In this document: piece after piece, positions 11,820 through 23,001 of the stretch
Position numbering within the stretch: position 1 is the stretch's first letter
Layout of the letters: each line of letters starts with the position of its first letter
Assembly: GCA_947184155.2 (NCBI GenBank)
Contig: CAMXCT020000902.1
Span: 248,001 to 312,000, forward strand
From: Cladocopium goreaui
Taxonomy: Eukaryota; Sar; Dinophyceae; Suessiales; Symbiodiniaceae
Direction: 5' to 3'
Length of the DNA stretch: 64,000 bases
Notes under the pieces: model-generated
The model's input: the letters and a program-made list of their open reading frames with translations, nothing else
Database searches by the model: none
What the model was told of the DNA's origin: nothing
Position numbers and translations under genes: made by a program

Positions 11820-12845
11820 ATAGCTGAGCTATCAAGCCCTTATTCAGACCTTATCGAAATCTTTTCTAAATGTTACCCAGTGGGATGTTTCAAAACCCCG
11901 AAAAAAGAAAAACAAAACCCAATCCAAACCTAAATTAGAAAGAAGCAAAAGAAAAAAACAACAAAAATGAACAAACATGCAAAAAAAGAGAAAAAAACAA
12001 CAAATAAACACAAAAAAACAAAACAAAGGCAAAACATAAGCACCAAAAAAAAATCTTTTAAATCTCATTCCAATACATTGATCCAACCCCTAATCAACCC
12101 CTTATCAAGCCCTTATGAAGCCCTTATCAAGCCCTTATCAAACCCTTATCAAGCCCTCATTCACACCTTATCGAAATCTTGTTTAACTGTTATCCAGTGG
12201 GATGTTTCAAAACCCCGAAAAAAGAAAAAGCAAAACCCAATCCAAACCTAAATTAGAAAAAAACAAAAGAAAAAAAAACAACAAAAATGAACACACATGC
12301 AAAAAAAGAGAAAAAACAACAAATAAGCACAAAAAAGGCAAAACATAAGCACCAAAAATAAAAATAAATCTCATTCCAATACATTGATCCAACCCCTTAT
12401 CAAGTCCTTATCAAGCCCTTATCAAGCCCTTATCAAGCCCTTATCAAGCCCTTATTCTGACTTTACCGAAATCTTTTCTAACTGTTGTCCAGTGGGATGT
12501 TTCAAAACCCCGAAAAAAGAAAAGGCAAAACCCAATCCAAACCTAAATTAGAAAAAAACAAAAGAAAAAAAACAACAAAAATGAACACACATGCAAAAAA
12601 AGAGAAAACAACAACAAATAAGCACAAAAAAAACAAAACAAAGGCAAAACATAAGCACCAAAAAAAAATCTTTTAAATCTCATTCCAATACATTGATCCA
12701 ACCCCTTATCAACCCCTTATCAAGCCCTTATTCAGACCTTATCGAAATTTGTTTTAACTGTTATCCAGTGGGATGTTTCAAAACCCCGAAAAAAGAAAAG
12801 CAAAACCCAATCCAAACCTAAATCAGAAAAAAACAAAAGAAATAA
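11820..12845. repeat. A-rich ~300-bp satellite array, left block (about 4 copies)
   Basis: Each unit has, in order: CAGTGGGATGTTTCAAAACC (copies near 11877, 12195, 12489, 12764), CCCAATCCAAACCTAAATTA, an AAAACAA-rich tract, GGCAAAACATAAGCACCAAA, TCATTCCAATACATTGATCC and a run of CCCTTATCAAG units. Unit length varies because the last run varies in copy number. Confidence 0.92.
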
Positions 12846-12863
12846 GCCGACGTAGATCCCCAA

Positions 12864-14348
12864 CAGCGGTTGGTTTCAAACAGTGGTCCAACTTTGCAAC
12901 CCAAGACGGATTAATGATGGCAGGAACAGGATTCCATAGCCTAAGTCTCTTCGGCGATTTTTTGCCCGCCCTGCCCCGTCCCCTTTTGGACCAAAGGCAA
13001 GATGAGACATGTTCTTTAAGAAAGCGCGCATAATTGAATTTACATACATTTGGTTACAAACGAATGGCAGTATTTGCAGACCACGGTGTGTCATTAAGTG
13101 TTTACAAAATTGTGTGTGTGTGTTGGTTTGGGATTATCTTGTCGTGCTTGGACAACGTCGGTCAGTTTGCGCAAGTGATTGGTGAAACAGTTGGTTTTGG
13201 CCAAATTGTCCATCATGATTCCAGAATTAGTTTCATGTCAATACTTGGTTGTTGTGTCACAACTGTGTCTGAAGTTTCATTGTGTGTTGCTGTTTGGTCA
13301 CTTAGCTTTAAAAAAATCATCTACCTGGCTTCGAGAAGCCTCACACAGGTTTGCTGCCAATATTTAGGTGTTCCAAGGCATCGAACTTAATTGCTTGATG
13401 TGGCATGTGCTTTGGTAGATGCGACATCGGAACAGTTCAAACAGAAGATTTTACAGCAACATCAGAACAGGTCAGTCGACCGACGCTGTGCGCCCACTGA
13501 GCAAACGAACATGAATCGGCATGTGCGGAACCCGCCACAAAGCACCCAAGATTGGCTGGGGGATTTCCGGAATCCCTTGTGTTCCTGGAACCTTGTCTTC
13601 CTGGAACCCTCGTTTCCGGAACCTTGGCACAACCCACAGCGTATATTGGAACCCTGGGTTTGCGGAACCGAGACGCGCTGATTTATTGTCACGCTGTGCC
13701 CCCCCCTGTCAGCGATTGCTCGTTGACAGGGCCTATATGGTCCTGGAACCTTGGTTTCCTTGAAAATTGGTTTTCTGGGACCCTGTCCGTAGCATGAACC
13801 TTGGTACAACCCACGGCGTATATCCGACCCCTGGGTTGTTTCCGGAACCTCGGAACCTTGCCAGAACCCTGGTTCTCTGGAACCTGGGCTGGGCTTCTTG
13901 AAAATTGTTGTTCCGCAACCTTGTCCCTGTCCGGAACCTGTGGCATAATCCAGGAAGTATATCCAAACTGTGGGTCCGCATCCGCGGTGGTTCTCGGAAC
14001 CTTGTCGGAACCCAGTGTTGCTGGAACCTTGCCGGAACCCTCGTTCCCCAAACTTTGGGTTTCCAGGATGTTTCAAAATTGGTGTTCCGGTGATTCCAGA
14101 ACCGCTCGAAACCATGGTAAGGTTCCCGGAACCTTGTCGAAAGCCAAGTGTGCCCGGAACCTTCCTGGCGCCGAGAACCTGGGGATCCCGGAACCTTGAC
14201 GTCCCGGAACCCAAAAGGTAGCCAGAACCCATTGTTCCCAGAACCTTGCTTGAAAGTCTGGTTTGCGGAACCTGGAACCTTGCCCCGAACCCTGGTTCCC
14301 GGAACCCTGAGTTCCGGAACCTTGCCCGGAACCCTGGTTCCCGGAACC
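12864..14348. repeat. 1.5-kb module, copy 1
   Basis: Starts CAGCGGTTGGTTTCAAACAG. The first ~690 bp is nearly identical to copy 2 and includes CATTTGGTTACAAACGAATG and a GTGTGTGTG tract. The rest is a GGAACC-rich array (about 13556-14348). Open frames exist in it (for example 13034-13390 plus), but I recognise no protein. Confidence 0.88.
13556..14348. repeat. GGAACC-rich palindromic minisatellite in module copy 1
   Basis: Dozens of GGAACCTTG / TTCCCGGAACC words, self-complementary around TTCCGGAA. Both strands stay open by chance and give Pro/Gly/Arg/Asn-rich readings (309-aa minus frame 13462-14391); treated as non-coding. Confidence 0.85.
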
Positions 14349-15774
14349 GGCAGCGGTTGGTTTCAAACAGTGGTCCAACTTTGCAACCCAAGACGGATTA
14401 ATGATGGCAGGAACAGGATTCCATAGCCTAAGTCTCTTCGGCGATTTTTTGCCCGCCTTGCCCCCTCCCCTTTTGGACCAAAGGCAGGATGAGACATGTT
14501 CTTTAAGAAAGCGCGCATAGTTGAATTTACATACATTTGGTTACAAACGAATGGCAGTATTTGCAGACCACGGTGTGTCATTAAGTGTTTACAAAATTGT
14601 GTGTGTGTGTTGGTTTGGGATTATCTTGTCGTGCTTGGACAACATCGGTCAGTTTGCGCAAGTGATTGGTGAAACAGTTGGTTTTGGCCAAATTGTCCAT
14701 CATGATTCCAGAATTAGTTTCATGTCAATACTTGGTTGTTGTGTCACAACTGTGTCTGAAGTTTCATTGTGTGTTGCTGTTTGGTCACTTAGCTTCAAAA
14801 AATCATCTACCTGGCTTCGAGAAGCCTCACACAGGTTTGCTGCCAATATTTAGGTGTTCCAAGGCATCGAACTTAATTGCTTGATGTGGCATGTGCTTTG
14901 GTAGATGCGACATCGGAACAGTTCAAACAGAAGATTTTACAGCAACATCAGAACAGGTCAGTCGACCGACGCTGTGCGCCCACTGAGCAAACGAACATGA
15001 ATTCGGAATTCAGTGAGGGGCCACAAAGCACCCAAGATTGGCTGGGGGATTTCCGGAATCCCTTGTGTTCCTGGAACCTTGTGTCCCTGGAACCTTGTCT
15101 TCCTGGAATCCCTCGTTTCCGGAACCTTGGCGCAACCCACAGCGTATATTGGAACCCTGGGTTTCCGGAACCGAGACGCGCTGATTTATTGTCACGCTGT
15201 CCCCCCCCCTGTCAGCGATTGCTCGTTGACCGGGCCCTTTTGGTCCTGGAACCTTGGTTTCCTTGCAAATTGGTTTTCTGGGACCCTGTCCGTAGCATGA
15301 ACCTTGGTACAACCCACGGCGTATATCCGACCCCTGGGTTGTTTCCGGAACCTCGGAACCTTGCCAGAACTCTGACCTTGTCCCTGTCCGGAACCTGTGG
15401 CATAATCCAGGAAGTATATCCAAACTGTGGGTCCGCATCTGTGGTGGTTCTCGGAACCTTGTCGAAAGCCAAGTGTGCCCGGAACCTTCCCGGAACCTTG
15501 ACGTCCCGGAACCCAAAAGGTAGCCAGAACCCATTGTTCCCAGAACCTTGCTTGAAAGTCTGGTTTGCGGAACCTTGGGTTCCTGGAACCTTGCCCCGAA
15601 CCCTGGTTCCCGGAACCCTGGGTTCCCGGAACCTTGCCCCGAACCCTGGTTCCCGGAACCGGTTCTCGGAACCCTGGTTCCCGGAACCGGCGAAACGAGG
15701 CGGCAGGGTCGAGCAGTGCCCCGGAGCACCCCGAAGGCTATGTGGGCTGAGACCCCAAAGCATTCTGCTGTTGG
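14349..15774. repeat. 1.5-kb module, copy 2 (direct repeat, internally shortened)
   Basis: Restarts at CAGCGGTTGGTTTCAAACAG about 1,487 bp after copy 1. The ~690-bp front part differs by few substitutions. The GGAACC array (about 15050-15690) is shorter: at 15370 a segment of copy 1 is missing. Confidence 0.88.
15050..15690. repeat. GGAACC-rich palindromic minisatellite in module copy 2
   Basis: As in copy 1 but shorter, ending in a tight run of CCCCGAACCCTGGTTCCCGG units near 15590-15690. The 317-aa plus frame through it is an artefact of the repeat. Confidence 0.85.
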
Positions 15775-18700
15775 GGAAAAAAAACAACAAAAATGAACAC
15801 ACATGCAAAAAAAAAAGAAAAAAACAATAAATACGCACAAAAAAAGCAAAACAAAGGCAAAACATAAGCACCAAAAAAAAATATTTTAAATCTCATTCCA
15901 ATACATTGATCCAACCCCTAATCAACCCCTTATCACGGCCTTATCAAGCCCTTATCAAGCCCTTATCAAGCCCTTATCAAACCCTTATCAAGCCCTTATT
16001 CAGACCTTATCGAAATCTTTTTTAACTGTTATCCAGTGGGATGTTTCAAAACCCCGAAAAAAGAAAAGCAAAACCCAATCCAAACCTAAATTAGAAAAAA
16101 ACAAAAGAAAAAAAAACAACAAAAATGAACGCACATGAAAAAAAAGAGAAAAAAACAACAAATAAGCACAAAAAAAGCAAAACAAAGGCAAAACATAAGC
16201 ACCAAAAAAAAATATTTTAATCTCATTCCAATACATTGATCCAACCCCTTATCAAGCCCTTATCAAGCCCTTATTCAGACCTTACCGAAATCTTTTCTAA
16301 CTGTTATCCAGTGGGATGTTTCAAAACCCCGAAAAAAGAAAAGCAAAACCCAATCCAAACCTAAATTAGAAAAAAGCAAAAGAAAAAAAACAACAAAAAT
16401 GAACACACATGCAAAAAAAGAGAAAAAAAAACAACAAATAGGCACAAAAAAAGCAAAACAAAGGCAAAACATAAGCACCAAAAAAAATCTTTTAAATCTC
16501 ATTCCAATACATTGATCCAACCCCTTATCAACCCCTTATCAAGCCCTTATCAAGCCCTTATCAAGCCCTTATCAAGCCCTTACCAAGCCCTTATCAAGCC
16601 CTTATTCAGACCTTATCGAAATCTTTTTTAACTGTTATCCAGTGGGATGTTTCAAAACCCCGAAAAAAGTAAAGCAAAACCCAATCCAAACCTATATAAA
16701 TTAGAAAAAAGCAAAAGAAAAAAAAACAAAAATCAACACACATGCAAAGAAAGAGAACAAAAAAACAACAAATAAGCACGAAAAAAGCAAAACAAAGGCA
16801 AAACATAAGCACCAAAAAAAAATCTTTTAAATCTCATTCCAATACATTGATCCAACCCCTTATCAACCCCTTATCAAGCCCTTATCAAGCCCTTATCAAG
16901 CCCTTATTCAGACCTTACCGAAATCTTTTCTAACTGTTGTCCCACTGTTTCAAAACCCCGAAAAAAGAAAAGCAAAACCCAATCCAAACCTATATAAATT
17001 AGAAAAAAGCAAAAGAAAAAAAAAACAAAAATGAACACACATGCAAAGAAAGAGAAAAAAAAACAACAAATAAGCACGAAAAAAGCAAAACAAAGGCAAA
17101 ACATAAGCACCAAAAAAAAATATTTTAAATCTCATTCCAATACATTGATCCAACCCCTTATCAACCCCTTATCAACCCCTTATCAAGCCCTTATCAAGCC
17201 CTTATCAAGCCCTTATTCTGACTTTACCGAAATCTTTTCTAACTGTTGTCCAGTGGGATGTTTCAAAACCCCGAAAAAAGAAAAGCAAAACCCAATCCAA
17301 ACCTAAATTAGAAAAAAGCAAAAGAAAAAAAAACAACAAAAATGAACACACATGCAAAAAAAGAGGAGGAAAAAAAACAAAAGGGACAAAAAAAGAAAAA
17401 CAAAGGCAAAAAATAAGCACCAAAAAAAATCTTTTAAAACTCATTCCAATACATTGATCCAACCCCTTATCAACCCCTTATCAAGCCCTTATCAAGCCCT
17501 TATTCAGACCTTACTGAAATCTTTTCTAACTGTTGTCCAGTGGGATGTTTCAAAACCCCGAAAAAAGAACAGCAAAACCCAATCCAAACCTAAATTAGAA
17601 AGAAGCAAAAGAAAAAAAACAACAAAAATGAACACACATGCAAAAAAAGAGAAAAAAACAACAAATAAGCACAAAAAAAGCAAACCAAAGGCAAAACATA
17701 AGCACCAAAAAAAAATATTTTAAATCTCATTCCAATACATTGATCCAACCCCTAATCAACCCCTTATCACGGCCTTATCAAGCCCTTATCAAGCCCTTAT
17801 CAAGCCCTTATCAAGCCCTTATTCAGACCTTACCGAAATCTTTTCTAACTGTTGTCCAGTGGGATGTTTCAAAACACCGAAAAAAGAAAAGCAAAACCCA
17901 ATCCAAACCTAAATTAGAAAAAAGCAAAAGAAAAAAAACAACGAAAATGAACACACATGCAAAAAAAAGGGAAAAAAAAACAACAAATAAGCACAAAAAA
18001 AGCAAAACAAAGGCAAAACATAAGCACCAAAAAATAAAAAAATAAATCTCATTCCCATACATTGATCCAACCCCTTATTAACCCCTTATCAAGCCCTTAT
18101 CAAGCCCTTATTCAGACCTTACCGAAATCTTTTCTAATTGTTGTCCAGTGGGATGTTTCAAAACCCCGAAAAAAGAAAAGCAAAACCCAATCCAAACCTA
18201 AATTAGAAAAAAACAAAAGAAAAAACAACAAAAATGAACACACATGCAAAAAAAGAGGGAAAAAAAACAACAAATAAGCACAAAAAAAACCAAACAAAGG
18301 CAAAACATAAGCACCAAAAAAAAATCTTCTAAATCTCATTCCAATACATTGATCCAACCCCTTATCAACCCCTTATCAAGCCCTTATCAAGCCCTTATCA
18401 AGCCCTTATTCAGACCTTACTGAAATCTTTTCTAACTGTTGTCCAGTGGGATGTTTCAAAACCCCGAAAAAAGAACAGCAAAACCCAATCCAAACCTAAA
18501 TTAGAAAGAAGCAAAAGAAAAAAAACAACAAAAATGAACACACATGCAAAAAAAGAGGAGGAAAAAAAAACAAAAAAGCACCAAAAAAGCAAAACAAAGG
18601 CAAAACATAAGCACCAAAAAAAAATCTTTTAAATCTCATTCCAATACATTGATCCAACCCCTTATCAACCCCTTATCAAGCCCTTATCAAGCCCTTATCA

Positions 18701-19860
18701 AGCCTTCTCAAGCCCGTATCAAGCCCTTATTCAGACCTTATCGAAATCTTTTTTAACTGTTATCCAGTGGGATGTTTCAAAACCCCGAAAAAAGAAAAGC
18801 AAAACCCAATCCAAACCTAAATTAGAAAAAAGCAAAAGAAAAAAAAAACAACAAAAATGAACACCCATGCAAAAAAAGAGAAAAAAACAACAAATAAGCA
18901 CAAAAAAGCAAAACAAAGGCAAAACATAAGCACCAAAAAAAAACTTTTAAATCTCATTCCAATACATTGATCCAACCCCTTATCAACCCTTTATCAAGCC
19001 CTTATCAAGCCCTTATGAAGCCCTTATCAAGCCCTTATCAAGCCCTTATTCAGACCTTCTTTTTTAACTGTTATTTAGTGGGATGTTTCAAAACCCCGAA
19101 AAAAGAAAAGCAAAACCCAATCCAAACCTAAATTAGAAAAAAGCAAAAGAAAAAAAAACAACAAAAATGAACACACATGCAAAAAAAGAGAAATAACAAC
19201 AAATAAGCACAAAAAAAGCAAAACAAAGGCAAAACATAAGCACCAAAAAAAAATCTTCTAAATCTCATTCCAATACATTGATCCAACCCCTTATCAACCC
19301 CTTCTCAAGCCCTTATCAAGCCCTTATCAAGCCTTCTCAAGCCCTTATCAAGCCCTTATTCAGACCTTATCGAAATCTTTTTTAACTGTTATCCAGTGGG
19401 ATGTTTCAAAACCCCGAAAAAAGAAAAGCAAAACCCAATCCAAACCTAAATTAGAAAAAAACAAATGAAAAAAAACAACAAAAATGAACACACATGCAAA
19501 AAAAGAGAAAAAACAACAAATAAGCACAAAAAAAGCAAAACAAAGGCAAAACATAAGCACCAAAAAAAAATCTTTTAATCTCATTCCAATACATTGACCC
19601 AACCCCTTATCAACCCCTTATCAAGCCCTTATTCAGACCTTATCAAGCCCTTATCAAGCCCTTATTCTGACCTTATCGAAAGTTTTTTAACTGTTGTCCA
19701 GTGGGATGTTTCAAAACCCCGAAAAAAGAAAAGCAAAACCCAATCCAAACCTAAATTAGAAAAAAGCAAAAGAAAAAAACAAAAAAATGAACACACATGC
19801 AAAAAAAAAGAAAAAAGCAAAAAATAAGCACAAAAAAAGCAAAACAAAATCTTAAGATCT
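15775..19860. repeat. A-rich ~300-bp satellite array, right block (about 13 copies)
   Basis: Same unit as the left block, with the landmark GTGGGATGTTTCAAAAC near 16037, 16313, 16641, 17257, 17541, 17859, 18149, 18448, 18769, 19079, 19399 and 19703, plus a partial near 16945. Spacing is 276-328 bp. Phe/Lys-rich ORFs on both strands are by-products of the A-rich tract, not genes. Confidence 0.92.
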
Positions 19861-20305
19861 GGTTTCAAAATCGATAAAATAGCTGAGCTTGGTTGCTCAT
19901 TGCAACTCTCTGAACCAGAAACAGCAAACCTTTCGAATTCTGTCCAACTCCCATATTTTGTCAAACGCACATGAGCAGTGTCAGAAATCAGAGTTCCTTA
20001 ATAAACTGTTATTAAGGTTGTGTGATTTATTGGTGCTAAAATTGGTTTTGGAATGCACTATTCTTATTAAAGGTTTAATACAGTTTTTTTTTTTTGTCTT
20101 GTTGGTTGGACAACACCCCCAAAAACAAGATTTTTCTTAATAAGGCTCTAAATAGTGAAATTTCAATTTTATTGGGAAAAGCCATGTCTTATCAAGACCT
20201 TATTCAGCCCTTAACCACAAATCGCTAATAAGCATTTATTAAGAATGTGTTACACCACTGATTGGCCCTTATCAACCGTTTCATCCTTATCCATACCTTA
20301 CCATA

Positions 20306-20347
20306 CTTCTGGGGGGGGTTTTGCTGGGGGGGGTCGTGGGCCCTGTG
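20306..20347 (-). repeat. Right terminal inverted repeat of the 8.9-kb element
   Basis: CTTCT, an 8-G run, TTTTGCT, an 8-G run, TCGTGGGCCCTGTG. Inverse of the left end. Confidence 0.85.
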
Positions 20348-20400
20348 AGTATAGATGGTATAGATAGGTATAGATAGGTATAGATAGGTATAGATAGTTA
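20348..20400. repeat. GGTATAGATA minisatellite, right flank
   Basis: About five units of GGTATAGATA directly outside the right inverted repeat. This makes any target duplication hard to define; GTATA occurs next to both ends. Confidence 0.85.
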
Positions 20401-20406
20401 AGTCAC

Positions 20407-22075
20407 CCACTTTGGCTGAGAACCTTCCCCACCTGCTGCAGCCTCTCATCGCTGGAGCGGTTCCACAGTTCCACCGACAGCTGCTCCGCATCTTTGGGGC
20501 CGCCGAAGGACACCAGGAAGGGACCTGCGAGGCTACGGCACGGTGCAGCGCCGTCCGGAAAAATCGTGGGGTGGGAGCCGCGAAACTCTCGGATTTTTGG
20601 GGACAAGCATTTTCTGATTCTTGGTTTTGCAGTATACTATACTCAGTATACGTATATCATACATATATAATAATAATATTATGTAATATATATATATGTA
20701 TATGTAAACATTATATATATAATACCATTCTTAACTGGTCGTTTTGTTGCTGACATTCTGCCAAATCCAAACAAAAATGCTCTGTCTCTTGAACTCTCAA
20801 GATTTCATGAAACCCATTTTTGTTTGTGTAGTACAGTATAGTATAGTATACTGCAAAACCAAGAATCAGAAAAATGTTTGTCCCCAAAATTGATTTCATG
20901 AAACTCCCAAACATCCCCATTTCTGTCAAGTATAAACCTCCCAGCCTGGAAAGGTTGGCTGGCTCGCATGGGCGGCTGCCTTTCGATGCCTTCCCTCTGG
21001 AGGGCGCTGCCCCACAGTGACGCGCTGCGACTTGAAGAGCACGTAGGGGTCCTTGGGCGCCGCATGGGATGGTGATGGTCGACCCAATGATCTGGCACCC
21101 TGTGTGAAAGGTGAACTATGGTGTATCTCTCTACTACCCTCTGGTAATTTTCCCATTAAAAATGGTGATTTTCCATAGCTATGTATAGCTATGTAAACGT
21201 TTACCAGAGGGTATCTCTCTACTAAAATCAGTGGATTGGGTTATGGACTCAGGAAACCATTGCTATGATCCCATCATGTTCTTTTTCTGCAGAGTTTCTC
21301 TTGAAAAAGTCTGGGATGAAAATATGGGGTTTAAGCAGCAAACATGGGGATATACTAAGGTATGAAGTTCTCCAGCTTTAGGAAATACATGGAAATAGTT
21401 AAATAGCCTCTGGTCAAACGTGGCTGAAAGATGCTGAAAGAATGATACATGCGAAACATGGGAAGTCTCCAGCCCATACCAGAGGGTCTACAAATGACAA
21501 ATCCGTGTCCTTGATGGGTCTAGAATACCTTGACTTATAGTTAAGTAGCAAGAATTAAGTTCCGTCTATGCAACATCCCCGCTTTTGACCGTACATGCCT
21601 AAGAACATGGTGATGTGTTTGTATTTTCACCGGAGGTCACGCCCCTGCAATGCTTGGATGGTTTGATTTTCTCAAATTGGAATCCAGAAATCTTGGAGCA
21701 CCTGCTGCTCCTTTGATTTGCATTGTGGGAATTCCACCAAGATCGGTTTCTGCACCATAACGAATAGCTGTCACTACCTGAAGAACGGTCATTTTTGTGT
21801 GATGCATTGTGATGCCATATCAACACTTACGACAAACGCAGATTTTGCCATCCCCCAACAGTTCGACCCTCAGGACCACTAATTGTTCTTAAGGAATCCA
21901 ATATAAATATCCCATAATATCCCCAGTTTCATCAGCATTTTGTGGGTCACCATCTGCCAAAGAAATCCTCATCTTCCACAGCCGCGTCTCCGGCCGTGCT
22001 GCGGCCGCCCCACAGGCCGTGTCGGAGATGGGAAGCACGAAGCCCACATCAGTGATCTGGATGGACTTTGACATC
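20407..22075 (-). CDS. Orphan exons of an unidentified gene
   Basis: Three minus-strand islands with usable splice sites: about 21951-22070 (contains QITDVGFVLPISDTACGAAA and ETRLWKMRISLADG, then GTGACC donor), about 20938-21050 (contains DPYVLFKSQRVTVGQRPPEG, GTTTAT donor) and 20407-20524 (contains GPFLVSFGGPKDAEQLSVEL; AG acceptor before it; GTGACT donor after it). No family recognised. They lie downstream of the P450 stop codon and upstream of the satellite-filled element. If the element sits in an intron, these may be 5' exons of the copper-protein gene; that is inference. Confidence 0.45.
21126..21222. repeat. Short family A copy with 9-bp target duplication
   Basis: A 79-bp copy, 21135-21213, TACCCTCTGGTAATTTTCCC to AACGTTTACCAGAGGGTA. 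The flanks are both TCTCTCTAC (21126-21134 and 21214-21222), the clearest target-site duplication of the family in this window. Confidence 0.85.
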
Positions 22076-22644
22076 CGATTTTCGTGGGATTTTCATGGAA
22101 ATGATGCTGCTGATTGCTGTTCGGAACAGAAAAGGGAGTATCTTTAAGAATGGCTACATGTGGCTACATCATGAGGATCTGTGCTGAGTATGACGTTCAC
22201 CCCTATTCGCGAGATCCAGAAACAGTTGTTTCGAAAGGCCATCTTGCAGCAAGCCTCTTGGGGTGAAAGGCCTGCTGTTCAGTATTTTCTTGGGAACTCA
22301 CCCTCAAAACTGAAAACCATAGCCATTTCTGGGATAGTAACCTACAAAATCATCTTCTGATCCCACGGCCATTAGGGCTTTCATGTCAGCTTTAACGCGG
22401 GACATGTCTAGTTTAGAGCCAAGGCTTCCAGGACAGATGAATCTCAGGTCTGTTGATGAATGTGTCTGCAGTCTTCATTCCTATCTTTCTGAAGTGTCAA
22501 CACAAGTATCATCCAGATTTACTTTTCTCAAGTTGGTATCTCATTAAATGTCATTGGTTAGTCAACAATTGCCAGGTGATTTACTGGATACTTTCAACAA
22601 TTCTTCTGGATCCATGGCTGTAGATGTTGATCTCCTCAACCGGG

Positions 22645-22745
22645 CACCGCTTATCTTTTCCTCAGGCGCCGTCCCGCCGCTGCCAGCGCATCTTTGGGGA
22701 GGCTTTGGGGCGAATCAGCTGTCCCTTCCTGGGTCGATCGTGGTC
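22645..22745 (-). CDS. GC-rich island with two short open frames, unassigned
   Basis: Minus frames give either GQLIRPKASPKMRWQRRDGA and a stop, or SPQSLPKDALAAAGRRLRKR and a stop. It could be the last exon of the P450 gene or part of the next gene. Confidence 0.25.
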
Positions 22746-22810
22746 ACTTGAACGGCAACCAGTGAGGATAGCGATTCACCCAATGCCATAGTCACCATCC
22801 CAACAGAGGT

Positions 22811-23001
22811 TTATTTAGTTACTAGCTTTCCCACATTGCATCCCTGGGTCCAGTAAACAAGTCGCCATTTTTTAGGGGTCAAGGTCGCCACTTCGCCGAG
22901 TTGCACTTCACCTTCCACATCCTTCAGCTCCACTCCACCGCCCAACTCGTAACGTTGCAGGATTGCGCCCAGCACCGCGGGGAGGATCCTGGTGTCCAAT
23001 G
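22811..23001 (-). CDS. P450 C-terminal exon
   Basis: Contains ILPAVLGAILQRYELGGGVE and LTPKKWRLVYWTQ, matching the usual end of P450s (helix L tail, then the last beta strands). Runs to a stop at 22811; the last few residues may instead be intron. Confidence 0.75.

Larger units (their letters stand above)
11408..20347. mobile_element. 8.9-kb element with ~42-bp terminal inverted repeats, filled with satellites
   Basis: The left end 11408-11450 starts CACAGGGCCCACGACCCCCC, continues AGCAAAACCC... and ends GGAAG. The right end 20306-20347 is its reverse complement with only one or two differences and a one-base C-run length change. Both ends touch a (GGTATAGATA)n minisatellite (11362-11407; 20350-20400). 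Subterminal regions carry repeated TTAATAAG/CTTATTAAG words (11460-11600; 19990-20260), as expected of transposase-binding subterminal repeats. Inside are a ~300-bp satellite array and a duplicated 1.5-kb module; I see no transposase. It is therefore likely a non-autonomous giant DNA transposon. It lies between minus-strand exon clusters and could sit within an intron. Confidence 0.7.

Noticed and set aside
13462..14391. 309-codon minus ORF and the 317-codon plus ORF at 14877-15830
   Set aside because: Both run through the GGAACC palindromic array, which lacks stops in several frames on both strands; the readings are low-complexity and copy the repeat.
11599..19827. Dozens of Lys/Gln-rich plus ORFs and Phe/Leu-rich minus ORFs resembling membrane proteins
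   Set aside because: They recur once per satellite unit and reflect the A-rich tract; the apparent membrane segments are translated poly-T.
11820..19860. CRISPR-like array
   Set aside because: The regular units are ~300 bp without unique spacers, there are no cas genes, and the setting is a eukaryotic nuclear genome.
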